From Hemibagrus wyckioides (Eukaryota; Chordata; Actinopteri; Siluriformes; Bagridae), in the NCBI RefSeq assembly GCF_019097595.1, contig NC_080727.1, positions 5,647,501 through 5,711,500 of the forward strand: 64,000 bases of DNA, in the 5' to 3' direction. This document shows positions 44,763-55,815 of this stretch, one piece after another (the first letter of the stretch is position 1; each line of letters begins with the position of its first letter). The position numbers were made by a program, and so were the translations under genes. The notes under the pieces were generated by a model. It ran no database searches, had not been told where the DNA came from, and saw only the letters and a list, made by a program, of their open reading frames with translations.

Positions 44763-46862
44763 AGTCCCTTTATTTTGAAATCATGCCCATCCTCTACTCC
44801 GATATTCCCGCCTGTCTTCCCACTCCAGTTAGCTGCACTGGCTCTTGTTCTTGTTTGCCGCCTTCATACAGCGCACACAGATTCCATTCAAGAAGCAAGT
44901 GAAATGGAGTGTGTCACTTTTAGTCCTTCAGCATGGCTGTATTTATCGTCCCTTATTGTGTTCGGTCCCCAGGGGAGCTACTAAGGCTTCGGTCATGCTG
45001 AGACTGTCTCTTATTCTCAACCCCCAACTGCCTCTTACAATCTACTCCTCATCTTCCTTTCTGTCTTGTTTCCGTTTCTTTTCCCACTCCACCAATCCTG
45101 TCTCAAATCATACCCGTCCATTGCCACTTTTTGTTTTTTCCATTTGCTCATCAACGCGGTTAATCCTTCCTTCCGCTGGTGACGGCGATGAGGCACGTGG
45201 ATGTTGAGGGAGAAATAATGAACTAAAATATCAAACACTGCAAAAACTCTTATGACAGGATGCAGTTATGGTGCTGGTTAATATTCAGATCCGTGCCACC
45301 GAGTCACAGTGGCTGTTTTTGTCAATCTGAAGGTCAGCACTTGTGTTTAGGTGGACAAGCATTTATGCTGCCGCCTTCTTTTTTTTTTTTTTAAACATGA
45401 CCGAATGCCGTTACACAAGCTTTTAATAAGACACCATGCTTCCATTAGGATGTATATAAGCTAAAAGTGTAATGGCACAACTTAGTGATGTATAACAACG
45501 GCGTCCGCTTACAGAATTCACAGGCAAGTAGTATGAAATAAAAAGACTTGTCTGTGCAGTACCGTGCAACAAGGCGGAACCAAACGATCAGCAGCTCTAA
45601 AGTGCCTCTATAATTCTGAGCAGCCAGATAGCTCCCCTTGTAAGGTGTTGAAAAGATGTACTTCCTGACCCAGTCTTTTTTTTTTTTTTTAATCTCCACC
45701 TCACCATTTCAGTTGTTAGATATAATCTTCTGTACATCCGCCTCTTTCTAGGCAGGTTAACGGCCTCGTGATCCTTTGCGTTACTCACTCCTGTGCCGAA
45801 TCCTCGGAAGGGTAAAATATTGAAAAATTTCAATTAGTGATATAACTTTGCTGCTACTATTCTGACTCATGCTCTCCTACCTCCTACTCTGTATATATCT
45901 CTCTCTTTTCTTTGCCCTTGTGCATTGGACATACACTGGATGTACAATTCACGATTTTGTGCCACCTAAGATAATTGCCGTTTGACATTTATGCCCGGTT
46001 CTTATTAAGCGTACGGTTAAACGACCTTGTGCATGTCTTTCTTTCTGAATTATTGTGTAATACCTTTGTAGCCCTTTGTCACAGACGGCTCAGAACAAGG
46101 GTATGATTTATACAGTGGTTGGAACAATTGGTGCCAATACAATGGAACATTTGTAAGGCCATTTAATAGCAAATCGTTTCTAAAGGATGGATATTGTTGG
46201 ATAGACATGTAGTATGGTTTAATCCACACACCAAGCTTCTTTATTATTTTTTTTTGTTAACATGCTGAGTCTACTGTATAATATTTCATTTTCTTTGTGC
46301 AACACCGCTGGGAAAGTAAGAAGCCTAGGCATCCAGGCTTTTGTTTGTCTGGGCAATTTTTGTTTTATTTTATTTATTGTTTGTTTCTTTGTGGTCACCC
46401 AGTGGATCTTCTTTTTTTTTTTTAATTTTGCAAAAGGTCTGTTTTTAGAGGTAGCTATGTTTTTGTACAATTTTTTTTTTAAAGACACTAGCTAGCCTAC
46501 TATTATATCTATTAAGTACGATGCATAAACAGACCACCACATCATCCTAGCTGAATGAGTTTTCTCTTATTGAGGTCGCAAATACAACCTGCTACAGGAG
46601 AAACCGTGTTAGATTATCATCACAAACGTATTTGTTTTCCCTGAGACTCTATTAAAGTACTTAACTAGCTAATTATCCGTAATAGAGTATGCTATCTTCA
46701 ATGCATGGGTTAGCCATTTGAAGCATTGTATATGAAAGAAAAATTGCATAAATTAAAAACAAAAATGGAAATCTGATTGTATGATAGAATTGTGATGTTA
46801 CCACCAGAAATCCATTAGAAAAAAATGTTTTTGCACTTTTATTCAGTTCAGCTTCAGTACTA

Positions 46863-47049
46863 CAGGGGTGTCCAGTTATATTCACAAAAGGGCCGGTGTG
46901 AATGCAGGTTTTCATTCCAATCAAGCAGGAGTCACATCTGATTCCACCAGTTGATCTTGGCTTTCAATAGACTCAGGTGTAGCTTCTGCTCGGTTGGAAT
47001 GAGAACCTTCACCCACACCAGCCCTTTCCAGATAAGATTATACACCAGC
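46863..47049. mobile_element. Foldback hAT-type MITE (long hairpin)
   Basis: The left arm (CAGGGGTGTCCAGTTATATT, GGGCCGGTGTGAATGCAGGT, TTTCATTCCAATCAAGCAGG) pairs with the right arm read backwards (ATAATCTTATCTGGAAAGGG, CTGGTGTGGGTGAAGGTTCT, CATTCCAACCGAGCAGAAGC). The loop lies around CAGTTGATCTTGGCTTTCAA. The whole element is a near-palindrome of a type abundant in fish introns. Confidence 0.85.
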
Positions 47050-48197
47050 AGTGTAGTGCTTTTATAATAAAAGTCAAAAGCAGCTTTACAGAAATCCAGA
47101 TGTAGGTTTAGATCCCTATTGTGCAAGCCAGTGGTGACAATGGCAAGGAAAAGCTCCTTTAAGGATTCTGTGAGGAACCAGTCTCTTATAGGAACCCGAA
47201 AAAATCCCATCTACATGTCGTCTATGCTGCTTGGGCTGGAAGGTTAACCGTATATCATAGGAACGTAGCTTCCATGCTGCTCGCTTGGCAGGATCAGGGT
47301 CAATTAAAGATCCCTGCTGTGCTGCGGTGTGCAGTGGAAAAGTGTTACTACACTACATTCTATGTCTGGAATCTGGGTTAGAAACTAATCTAGTGGTGGT
47401 GATGTGTGGAGAATGTGTGGCTGTATCAACAAAGCAGTCAGGAAATAAACGACCACCTTAGCACTTGGCTTAATTCTAAGGCTCCACAATAGACTTCCAT
47501 CATATCGATCTTATAGCTAGGTGGTTTTGGAGACGGTCAGGTCACCTCTAAGCGGCTGTCACATAATTCACATAATTTATCACCGTGATTTCACACACGT
47601 TATCTTCAATAGCTCGTGATCCTCTGAGCGCAGCTATGGTACACACATTGGGGTCATCTAAGGTTCGGAATAAAGCATCACACGACACGCTGTTTTGGGA
47701 AAACAATCAAAGCGGAGTTACTGTTACGACCCCAAGCCGATTAACCTGCTAAAAACAGAACGTCCCGCCGCTTCCATCACAGCCATTACCGAACCAATTA
47801 AAAATATTCTGATAATTAAAAGACAGAATATCACATGTCCCTTTTTTTATTGAGTTATAGCTACTTTTATGTTGTAGAACTTCCATGAAACAACTCAGGT
47901 CCTTTTATTACTAGAATTATAGCAGCTATAAAAAGTCGTTCCCGCAGCGGCCTTGCTTCTTCCTTTTTTTTTTTTTTTTTTTTGGAAGTTATTAAGACAA
48001 AACTCCTCTGTCCTGAAGTCTTTGTTGTGTCTGAAAACTTTCTCTCTAACTATTACAGACGCCAGCATAAAATACTAAACAAACTCCGTACAGAAAACAG
48101 AGCTATCATCAAAGCTGCTGTTATAGAAAATTTATCAACACTGTCTGACCGATCAGCTCCGAGAAACCACAGTGTAAATAGCCAATAGTGGACCGAT

Positions 48198-48221
48198 TGA
48201 TGTGTGTGTGTGTGTGTGTGT
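48198..48221. repeat. (GT)n microsatellite
   Basis: About eleven GT units. Confidence 0.9.
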
Positions 48222-48342
48222 TGCTTAGGCAAAAATCAAATATGCGTAGATGTCAAAGGAAACTCTGTTATGTAAAAGTAATTAATAAAAGCTTTGTTTC
48301 GTCTCAGTATACATTTCTATTGATCCCACCAAACACAAACAG

Positions 48343-48345
48343 ATT

Positions 48346-48376
<31 letters not shown>

Positions 48377-48377
48377 T
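48343..48377. repeat. (TTTA)n microsatellite
   Basis: About eight TTTA units. Confidence 0.9.
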
Positions 48378-49296
48378 GGATGGTCTATCAAGGCTTTTCA
48401 CATTTGTGCTTTATCCGTCGGTGTGCAGTATCTCAGTCATGACAGTGCTGTATACCAGATGCCAGAAGAGATCAAGGATTTTTGCTGTAATGGAGTGCAG
48501 TTCTGCTTAAATCTGCCTTTTTTTACTGTAATTCTTCAGTTTCTAAGCAAATCCTTACTTTTACTGCTAACACATTCCTGAACTGACCGTGGTGTAACAC
48601 TGAAAAATAACCAGCAGTTAGTTTTGATCCGCTATTTTTATTAGTTCCAAAAGCTCTTGTATTTAGTCGAACCGCACCGGGCCTTTTTGTGTTTGTGTCT
48701 GTAATTAAAATTCCACTTCCTAGTTCGAACCGGTGACATCAGTGACATCATCAGCAAACATGATGGTAATTTTGTCTTAAACTGTAAAAGCTTTTAGATG
48801 AAGATGAAGAAAAGAGGAAGAAGGGAAGTCGATTTTTATCAGGAGCACCTTTTAACAGGATGTGAGCTGACGGGCTTTAACCTGAGAGTAGCATCTTCTG
48901 GATCCGTTTCTGCTAGTCGAGCAAAAATACCCCGAAATATTGGCCAGATTGTGTAGGAAATGTCAGTTACTCAATATTAATTTCAGGTCTAAAGAGCTGA
49001 TGTTTAATATATGGCACATGCAGTTATACTTTATACCGTCACGGCTGTGATTAGACACTGCACACAGACTTGGCTACGCCGAATAAAATATTAATAATTC
49101 CCGATATTCTGTAGATCCTCACCCTAGCTGGTGTGATATTGCTGACTTACGAAAGGAGCATTAAACCTGAATCTTTTAGATTAGTCACAGGGTTTTCTTC
49201 ACTTCCTTTCTATCCAGCAGACTTGGCTATTATTTGCGCCGTGTGATTATTTTGCAGATGGAGTGCATGACTCTTGTCTCTCTGGTTTTCTTTCAG

Positions 49297-49375
49297 GGCT
49301 CTGCAGTCCATAAGAGTGGCAGCGCTGCAAACTGTTCCTCTGAAAAAGAGTCTAATGAGGGCAAACTAATTAAAG
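49297..49375 (+). CDS. sfswap: SFSWAP window exon 10: linker after SURP2
   Basis: A 79-bp exon encodes residues 472-497: GSAVHKSGSAANCSSEKESN then EGKLIK. The end matches the SFSWAP segment DGKLVK, which precedes ASFAPISFAI; the earlier part is variable Ser/Lys/Glu linker. It starts in phase 0 and ends in phase 1 (G) at a consensus GTAAGT donor. The acceptor follows TTTTCTTTCAG. Human SFSWAP has a clearly longer Glu/Pro/Ala-rich linker here, so this fish linker is shorter or an exon was missed. Confidence 0.93.
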
Positions 49376-49681
49376 GTAAGTATGGGACATAGCCTCTGTG
49401 GACTTGGCCCCTGGGACCAAACCACTATTCAGAATTGAATTAGAAAAAAAAAAAATGCACTTCTGCAATTAGTCTTTTTAATCATTGTTGTCCTGAAAGT
49501 TCCACAGAGTGGTGAAGTGGTGAGGCGAGCAGCATTCTGTGTGTGACTAGCCCGTAATGATCCTGTCTTTAACCCTATTGACCATCAGTGCTAGCCGTAT
49601 TTCCGGCCCCAAGGGGAAGGTTAATGGCTGTAACTAAGTGGAACAGATCGGAATTCACTTCTCCTGGTCTTGTTTTCCCAG
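49376..49681 (+). other. SFSWAP intron, 306 bp
   Basis: Short intron with a poly-A run at 49442-49454. No recognisable element is seen. Confidence 0.92.
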
Positions 49682-49915
49682 CATCTTTTGCACCCATCTG
49701 CTTTGCGATAAAGTCCAAAGAGAATGACTTGCTGCCTCTGGAAAAGAACCGTGTGCGTCTGGACGACGACTCCGACGAGGACAGGGGGAGAGAGGAAGAG
49801 CAGGCGGGGGCGGAGCAGAGTGTGGCTGGAGTGGAGCAACAAAGTGAGGCTCCTCCTCCACAACCTGAGGAGAAAAAGCCTACTCTTTCACAGGAAGAGT
49901 TGGAGGCCAAGCAAG
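49682..49915 (+). CDS. sfswap: SFSWAP window exon 11: [13 protein letters not shown] block and acidic region
   Basis: The exon completes an Ala codon (G plus CA) and encodes residues 498-575: [34 protein letters not shown], a Glu/Gln/Ala-rich stretch, then [16 protein letters not shown]. Both ends match SFSWAP closely ([20 protein letters not shown] and [16 protein letters not shown]); the middle is variable. It ends in phase 1 (G) at donor GTAGGA, which is followed by a short AC repeat. The acceptor is TGTTTTCCCAG. The LDDDS segment is a plausible casein kinase 2-type site (inference). Confidence 0.98.
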
Positions 49916-49920
49916 GTAGG

Positions 49921-49940
49921 ATAACACACACACACACACT
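49921..49940. repeat. (AC)n next to a 5' splice site
   Basis: Nine or so AC units begin a few bases after the exon 11 donor. Confidence 0.9.
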
Positions 49941-51983
49941 TGGTTGGTACTATAGGCATTTTAAAATGTATTGCAGTGTCCTGCAGATTTTTGGCTCCTC
50001 ACTGCCATTTGTGTCCCATTTTATGCCGTTTCAGTCAAGTAAACAGCCTGCTAAATCTGTGTAACTGCTGCTCATAACCACATAGAAGCACGGTGATGGT
50101 AGCATTATTTATCAGCACTGACTAGGACATGGGTCAGAGTTGAGGGCAAGGTGGATGGACATTACTTTCACTTTGCGCCAGTGGTAAAGTTTGACCTGCC
50201 TTTTTTGCGTGAGCCAATAAAAAACAAGTGGGACTATAAAAAAAAGAAGCCAACAAAATACATCATTACACTGCTTGTTAGGATTTTCTTTTTTAGCAGT
50301 ATTGGCACTGCTGCTATTGTGAGATGGCACCTTTTAAATATTATAAATTTTCAGCAATATACAGCATGAATGTTGTATTTTGTCCATTGTTTGTGATTTT
50401 GAGGGATATATTGTAAGTATTGAATTGCTTTTGAAACATATACCTGGCAACCTGGCAAGCAGGGGCAGCTACAAAAGGTGCAGAAATGGAACAAAAGTGC
50501 ATTTTGAAAACCAATTCCAGTAAGAAATGATTGAGGTAGTATGGGTTTTATTTATTTATTTATTTATTTTTGCATCCGCTAAGAAGCCCGAGCTGAGAAG
50601 TACAGCATTTCGGCTGCAAAATGTCCCCTTAATGGACATGTTAAACTAAGTATTATTTTTGATGCATTTTCAGTTTTGTGTATCTGGGAGGCCAGGTGTT
50701 TGGAATCGCTAAATTGCTAAACTGCTCCCGCTCCACAGTTGTCTGACACACATTGCACATTAACCAACACATTTTCCTCTAATCTGTTGACATAATGGTG
50801 TGTAAACTGCACAATCAAATGCAGATGAGTGCCACAAATTACACCTTTTATCTAGAGGAATCCTCACACATACAGTCCTGTAACTTACAAAGAAGAATTC
50901 TTATACCTGCAGCGAAATGGTTAGGGGGAAAAAAAATTGTGTTCTTTACTCAAGGAAAAGTTCATTTACTTATTTAAAAAAGAAAAATCAGAAAGAGCTT
51001 CCCACTCAATTTCTAAAGCATTACATAAGTACAGAACTTAGTACGATAAAGATTACCAACAGAAAAGACATCTGTCTCAAATTTTATTGCATTTACTGCT
51101 CAGCTATTAATATCAGTATAAATCTAAGTATTCCAAATCTCTGACATTAATTAGTACGATTATTCTCATACGCAGTGTTGTATCCTTCAATACAAAGCTC
51201 TCTGTACGTCTACAGTACTCGCTTGCTAGCTTATATTACCTGAGGAGATATTGATTTTGAGTTTATTAAGTAAATTCAATGAGCTCCCCCCCCCAACCTC
51301 TAGTGTATTATATAAAAGAACAACTCAGGAAAGGCACACATCATTAAAAGAAATCAGTTTTAGTCTGCTTCATGGGCGTACTTTTCGAGTCTGTTGTTCA
51401 CTTTGTGTAGAAAAATGGATCTTCAGGCGAGACATACATCACAAGTCTCTTAACCTGCCCTGTATTCTTGGGCTCCAGACAATTTATGTGGAAGAAGGAA
51501 ATCGGAAATGAATTTTGTTATGCACGCAAACATCAGCGATCAGTGAAAACTGTACTGAACATGTCTAACCCAGCAGTATAGTCTCCGTGTTGAATTGAAG
51601 CGTCTGGAAGCAAGAAATGAATGATGCAACATGGTGCTGTCGGCCTAATAGCTCTCCAGGACTTGACCCCTTTTTTTAATTCTACAATGCCTGATTTCTT
51701 TTTGATGAATACCCAAAAGCACACTTTTCATTCACGTGTGATTTCTGGCGTTCTATTTTTTATGTATTTTTTATATTCTGACCAAAAAGTTGTATGAGCT
51801 TCACCTCATTTCTTTAATCACAGACAGTGCTTTTTCTCAGAAAGATGCTGAAAAGGTTTAGGTAGGTTGTCGAGCATAATCTTGCTCTCGGTTATGAATT
51901 ACTGTTCTAGGAAAATGACTTGCATGTTGAGCTAGGACCAGCTGGAAACTGCCCTTAATTCGATTGCACTAGAGGTATTTTCA

Positions 51984-52009
51984 TCTCTCTCTCTCTCTCT
52001 CTCTCTCTC
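51984..52009. repeat. (CT)n microsatellite
   Basis: About thirteen CT units. Confidence 0.9.
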
Positions 52010-53085
52010 AAGAGCCAATCCAGTCAAGTGTTTTTAGTTTTTTGGTGCTCATCGATACTGATACATGACAAACCAACTTGATATTAAGCGATCAAGGGCT
52101 TCACAGTACATTTTATCCAGCCCTTTTTTTTTTTTTATATCAGAAGCTGCCACGTGTTGCTAGAAATAATGAACTCCTCATGCTTCGTTTTATGTTTAGA
52201 ACGATGCTATTTAAGCAGCATCTTTAATCAAGAGCACAGCATCAGCGAGCATGCTCATTAAAAATGAGTGAAAGACGCAGTGAAAGTGAATGCACTTGAG
52301 TAAAGTGTAGATCTATGAAAGCATTTATGTCTTGGTGTTCAGTGCTCGCTGAACTGAACTGCATTCTCAGGTTGGCCATAATGACGCACTCAAAATAGCT
52401 TAAATAACCAGTTTTCAGTTTTATTGTATTGTAGGACGACACTTTTCACAGAGCAATTTGCAGTCTAGTCCAATTCGCTGGCGTTTCTTCATTACATTGG
52501 CTTATGTTGGTACTAGAGCATTGTGTATAAGTTAATGAGTACAGTTAGTACACTATTATAAATTCATCCCTAATATAGACTACATCAAAAAAATATGTCG
52601 AATAAATTGATCACCTAGGGTTAAGAAAGATATCGAGAAGATGTATGAGCTGTGTAATGTATATTAAGCAGACTCTCATTTGAGATGCTGAACTGCTTCC
52701 TGTCATGTTCCCATGACTGACAACGCATTAAATAAAATGTCAAAGAGCAAGCTTGTAATGCAATCTGACCATTGGCGGGCTAGTGATTCATGTCCATCCT
52801 GTGTAATTAAGTGCAAGCCTGTCTCCAGGTTAAGGGAAGAGAAAGACATGTCCATGTACGCTTCCTCACTGCAGAATGAGCTGTGCTCATCATTCATGCC
52901 AATTTACTCTGGGATCATATTCCCTCATGAGCTCATGTAGGTCACAGTGTAATGCACAGCGTGCCTCACCGCCAATTTCTCCATAACGAACGAGGCCTTT
53001 TAACCTTTCTTATATTCGGTACTCTTGAGAAATATAGTAAATTTTCAAATATCCAATATATTTCATTCATATTTAGATACAGTGT

Positions 53086-53115
53086 GGGCGTGTGTGTGTG
53101 TGTGTGTGTGTGTGT
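53086..53115. repeat. (GT)n microsatellite
   Basis: About fourteen GT units. Confidence 0.9.
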
Positions 53116-53249
53116 AAACAAGGAAATGAGATATGAGAGAGTGATGGTTACTGAAATCATTTTCATATGTGATTAACCTTTAAGTGAAATAATTGGTTAA
53201 GTTGGGATTTTTCCACATATCAGACATTTAAAGGTGCAAAAAAATGTTT

Positions 53250-53830
53250 ACATTCGGAAACAAAGGGCAAATAAAGAAAGAAGTAGGTACTTGTTAGTTG
53301 CAAAAGTGTTCAACTGTGTGACTCAATATATGATGAATCCACGTTTGGCTTCGGTTACTGTAGCAAATTTTCTCTAGAGGCGATACATACGTCTCTGTCA
53401 CCTTTGCCCATTTGGATCCTGATATTTCTGACCATTCCTCTTGGCTCTGTCAGATTGGACAGACTATATTCAAGTCTTTCCGAAGATTCTAAACTGGATT
53501 GACATCCAGGACGTTCTAACATTCAGCTAATTAGTTGATAATAGTGGTTACTTTATGCTCTCCACCTGAGGTGTCATGTGAATGGGGCCTGTGATCAGAG
53601 AGTAGTTAGAAATATTACCATAGCCATGATTACAGCTGTGATTATACTGTTTTGATGACGGCCCTTTACGTCAATGCAAATCCATCAAGCATAAATTTGC
53701 CATGGCTTTCAATCACACTGTAAAACGGAACAGCTGGGAGCCTCTCAACTCCACATGACAAACAAAATAAAGCCAGATTGGAAATAATTGGACAGATTTA
53801 TCTGTTCCTTTTGAAATGATTTTAAGAAAA
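53250..53830 (-). mobile_element. Decayed Tc1-like relic (possible)
   Basis: The wording TTTCTGACCATTCCTCTTGG, TTCAAGTCTTTCCGAAGATT and CTAAACTGGATTGACATCCA resembles the reverse strand of a fish Tc1-like transposase gene (the region usually ending AATTGGATTGAGGTC). Ends are not defined. Confidence 0.45.
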
Positions 53831-53839
53831 TAAGACAGC

Positions 53840-54545
53840 TCTGACCTGTCGAAGCATGGACTCCACAAGACCTTTGAAGGTGTGCTGTGGTTAGGGCACC
53901 AACACGTGGCAGCAGAGTTGTGAGGTAGGGTTTCTAGAGATCATTTGTGTGGTGGGGATTCTATAGGTCACACTTGTTTGTTGAGCACAGCCAGCAGATG
54001 CTCAGTCAGATAGAGATCTTGGGAATTCAGAAGCTAAGTCAACACCTTTTGTCACCCTAACTCAAACCATTCCTGAGGTTTAGCACTGTGTTTCTGCTGA
54101 GAGTCCACTGCCATGCTGTTACTATGAAGGGGTATAGCAACGTTTAGGTAGGTGGTATGTGTCGAGGTCAAATCCACATGACCAGTACTCAAGGTTTTGC
54201 AGTGCCTCCTCCGGCTTGCCTTCGTCCCATAGTGCATCCTGGTGCCATCTCTTCCCCAGGTAATCGACACTTCCATTGCTCCAATGCTCTGACTCTTCTT
54301 GGCTTCTAGCCATCACAGTTTGACCCTGGTCGTTCAGGGATAATTGACCCTGGACAATCAAAGTCGCTCAGATCTTTATAGCATGCCAATTTTTCCAGTT
54401 TCCAACACATCAGCTTCAAAACTATGTTTGTTTGCTACCTAATATGCTTGCTGCCTAATATATCGAACCCCTGTATAGGTGCCTGAGTTTTAACGAGATA
54501 ATCAATATTTTTCACTTCACTTCTCAGTGCATTTCATCGGTGTGG
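53840..54545 (-). mobile_element. Tc1/mariner-like family A, long decayed copy
   Basis: The right end (TGCCTAATATATCGAACCCC, GAGATAATCAATATTTTTCA, CATCGGTGTGG) matches the family A terminus. The minus strand keeps part of the catalytic half: HTTYLNVAIPLHSN and KPQEWFE, and near the right end a trace of the DNA-binding half (DQGQTVMARSQ). The QQDNAPCH motif with the second catalytic Asp is decayed to SQQKHSAK. The middle of the element is deleted. Confidence 0.8.
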
Positions 54546-55644
54546 TTATATAAAACCCCTTGTTTCTGATATCTTATTTTCCTGCACTTCTTTGGAAAAC
54601 TTAAGTTAAAGGAACCTCTCTCTGTTTTTCTTTCTCTAGTTATATTTTAGATTGTTATTGTGTTTCATAACATTGTTTGTCTCTATTTCTCAGTGTTTCT
54701 TTCAGTAGGACAGGTCATTTTGACCTTAACAGATTTCAGGGCATTCCAGTGGTTCAGCCTGTGAGCTGTTAGCTAGAGAAATGATTGTTCAATTAGCAAA
54801 AAAAAAAAAAAATGGACTTCATGCAGTGACTGACTACAGCTTGGGGGAAGTGGAATAGATGACAGCACAGCAGAGAGTTCAGTCAGCGGCATGCTGGGAT
54901 ACTCTGAGGGGCTATCGATTGGCCTGAAGCTCCCTAATCTGTATCAATGTGCTGTGAAAGGATCACAGAACCATGGTGTGATTACCAGTGCCTGGATTGA
55001 GCCAAGAACCCTTTTCCGTTCTCTTGTCTCTCTTATGAGCTTTTGCCTTTTTACTTCCCAAACACGCAGCAAGGGTGTGTACTTCTCTCAGGACTACAGT
55101 GGCACCTCGGCGTTCCACCTTAATTCGTTCCAAAAGTCTGGTCGAATGTCGATTTGGTCGAAAACCGAATTATTTTTCCCCATAGGAAATAATGTAAAAC
55201 TAATTAATCTGTTTCAGCTCGATGGTTGATCTCACAACTTTCCTCTTGGCAACAATGATGCCTGATTTCCCCTTTATCGGAGACGTGGCTACTGAAATTA
55301 TACCAAAAAAGATAGCGTGGGGTTATAACACAAGCACTCACGGAGGCTGCTTTCAGACCAGATGACCCACATAAAATGCTTCATCTCTATTGTCTACGCC
55401 AGGTTACGCCGCATGGAAAGCGTGTGGCATTGGCGTCGCTAGGCCGTTTTTGGGGGGCTTTAACATTTCTACTCAGCCCCCCCTGAAAATTCTGCGATTC
55501 TCCGTAAACTGTACACAAATTGGTGATTGCCTCGGTCCCCTTTAAATTTCATATGAAAACGGCGGCAGACTTCGGCTCCTCCCCGTCTTTCACCGCGTTC
55601 TTCAATCCGCAAACCGCGGCGTCGCAGAGCGAGGATCAGAGGAC

Positions 55645-55667
55645 GTGTGTGTGTGTGTGTGTGTGAG
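55645..55667. repeat. (GT)n microsatellite inside the TIR element
   Basis: About eleven GT units. Confidence 0.88.
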
Positions 55668-55778
55668 ATCAGGAAGACTCGAATTTGGCTTGTTCAGTAC
55701 TCAAATGTTATACACATCTATGCAATACAGTGGAATGCTGCAATAAGTTTACCATCTTACCCTGTTAGTAAACGTTTA

Positions 55779-55815
55779 TTTTATTTTATTTATTCATTCA
55801 TTTATTCATTTATTT
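55779..55815. repeat. (TTTA/TTCA)n microsatellite
   Basis: Mixed TTTA and TTCA units, followed by TTTATAC. Confidence 0.85.

Larger units (their letters stand above)
27748..49296 (+). other. SFSWAP intron, 21.5 kb (largest in window)
   Basis: A phase 0/0 intron filled with repeats listed separately. Stretches in which I recognise nothing: 28400-30200, 30715-32330, 33550-34620, 35105-35680, 37010-37670, 39510-39730, 39880-40820, 42450-43200, 44770-46860 and 47050-48190. They contain only short homopolymers, microsatellites and unremarkable open frames. In mammals the protein has a longer Glu/Pro/Ala-rich linker at this position; I found no exon for it here. Confidence 0.7.

Noticed and set aside
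48790..48840. A possible exon with DEDEEKRKK-type codons after CTTTTAG
   Set aside because: The acceptor has no pyrimidine tract of useful length, no donor fits in phase 0, and an acidic/basic run in AG-rich intron DNA is easily due to chance.
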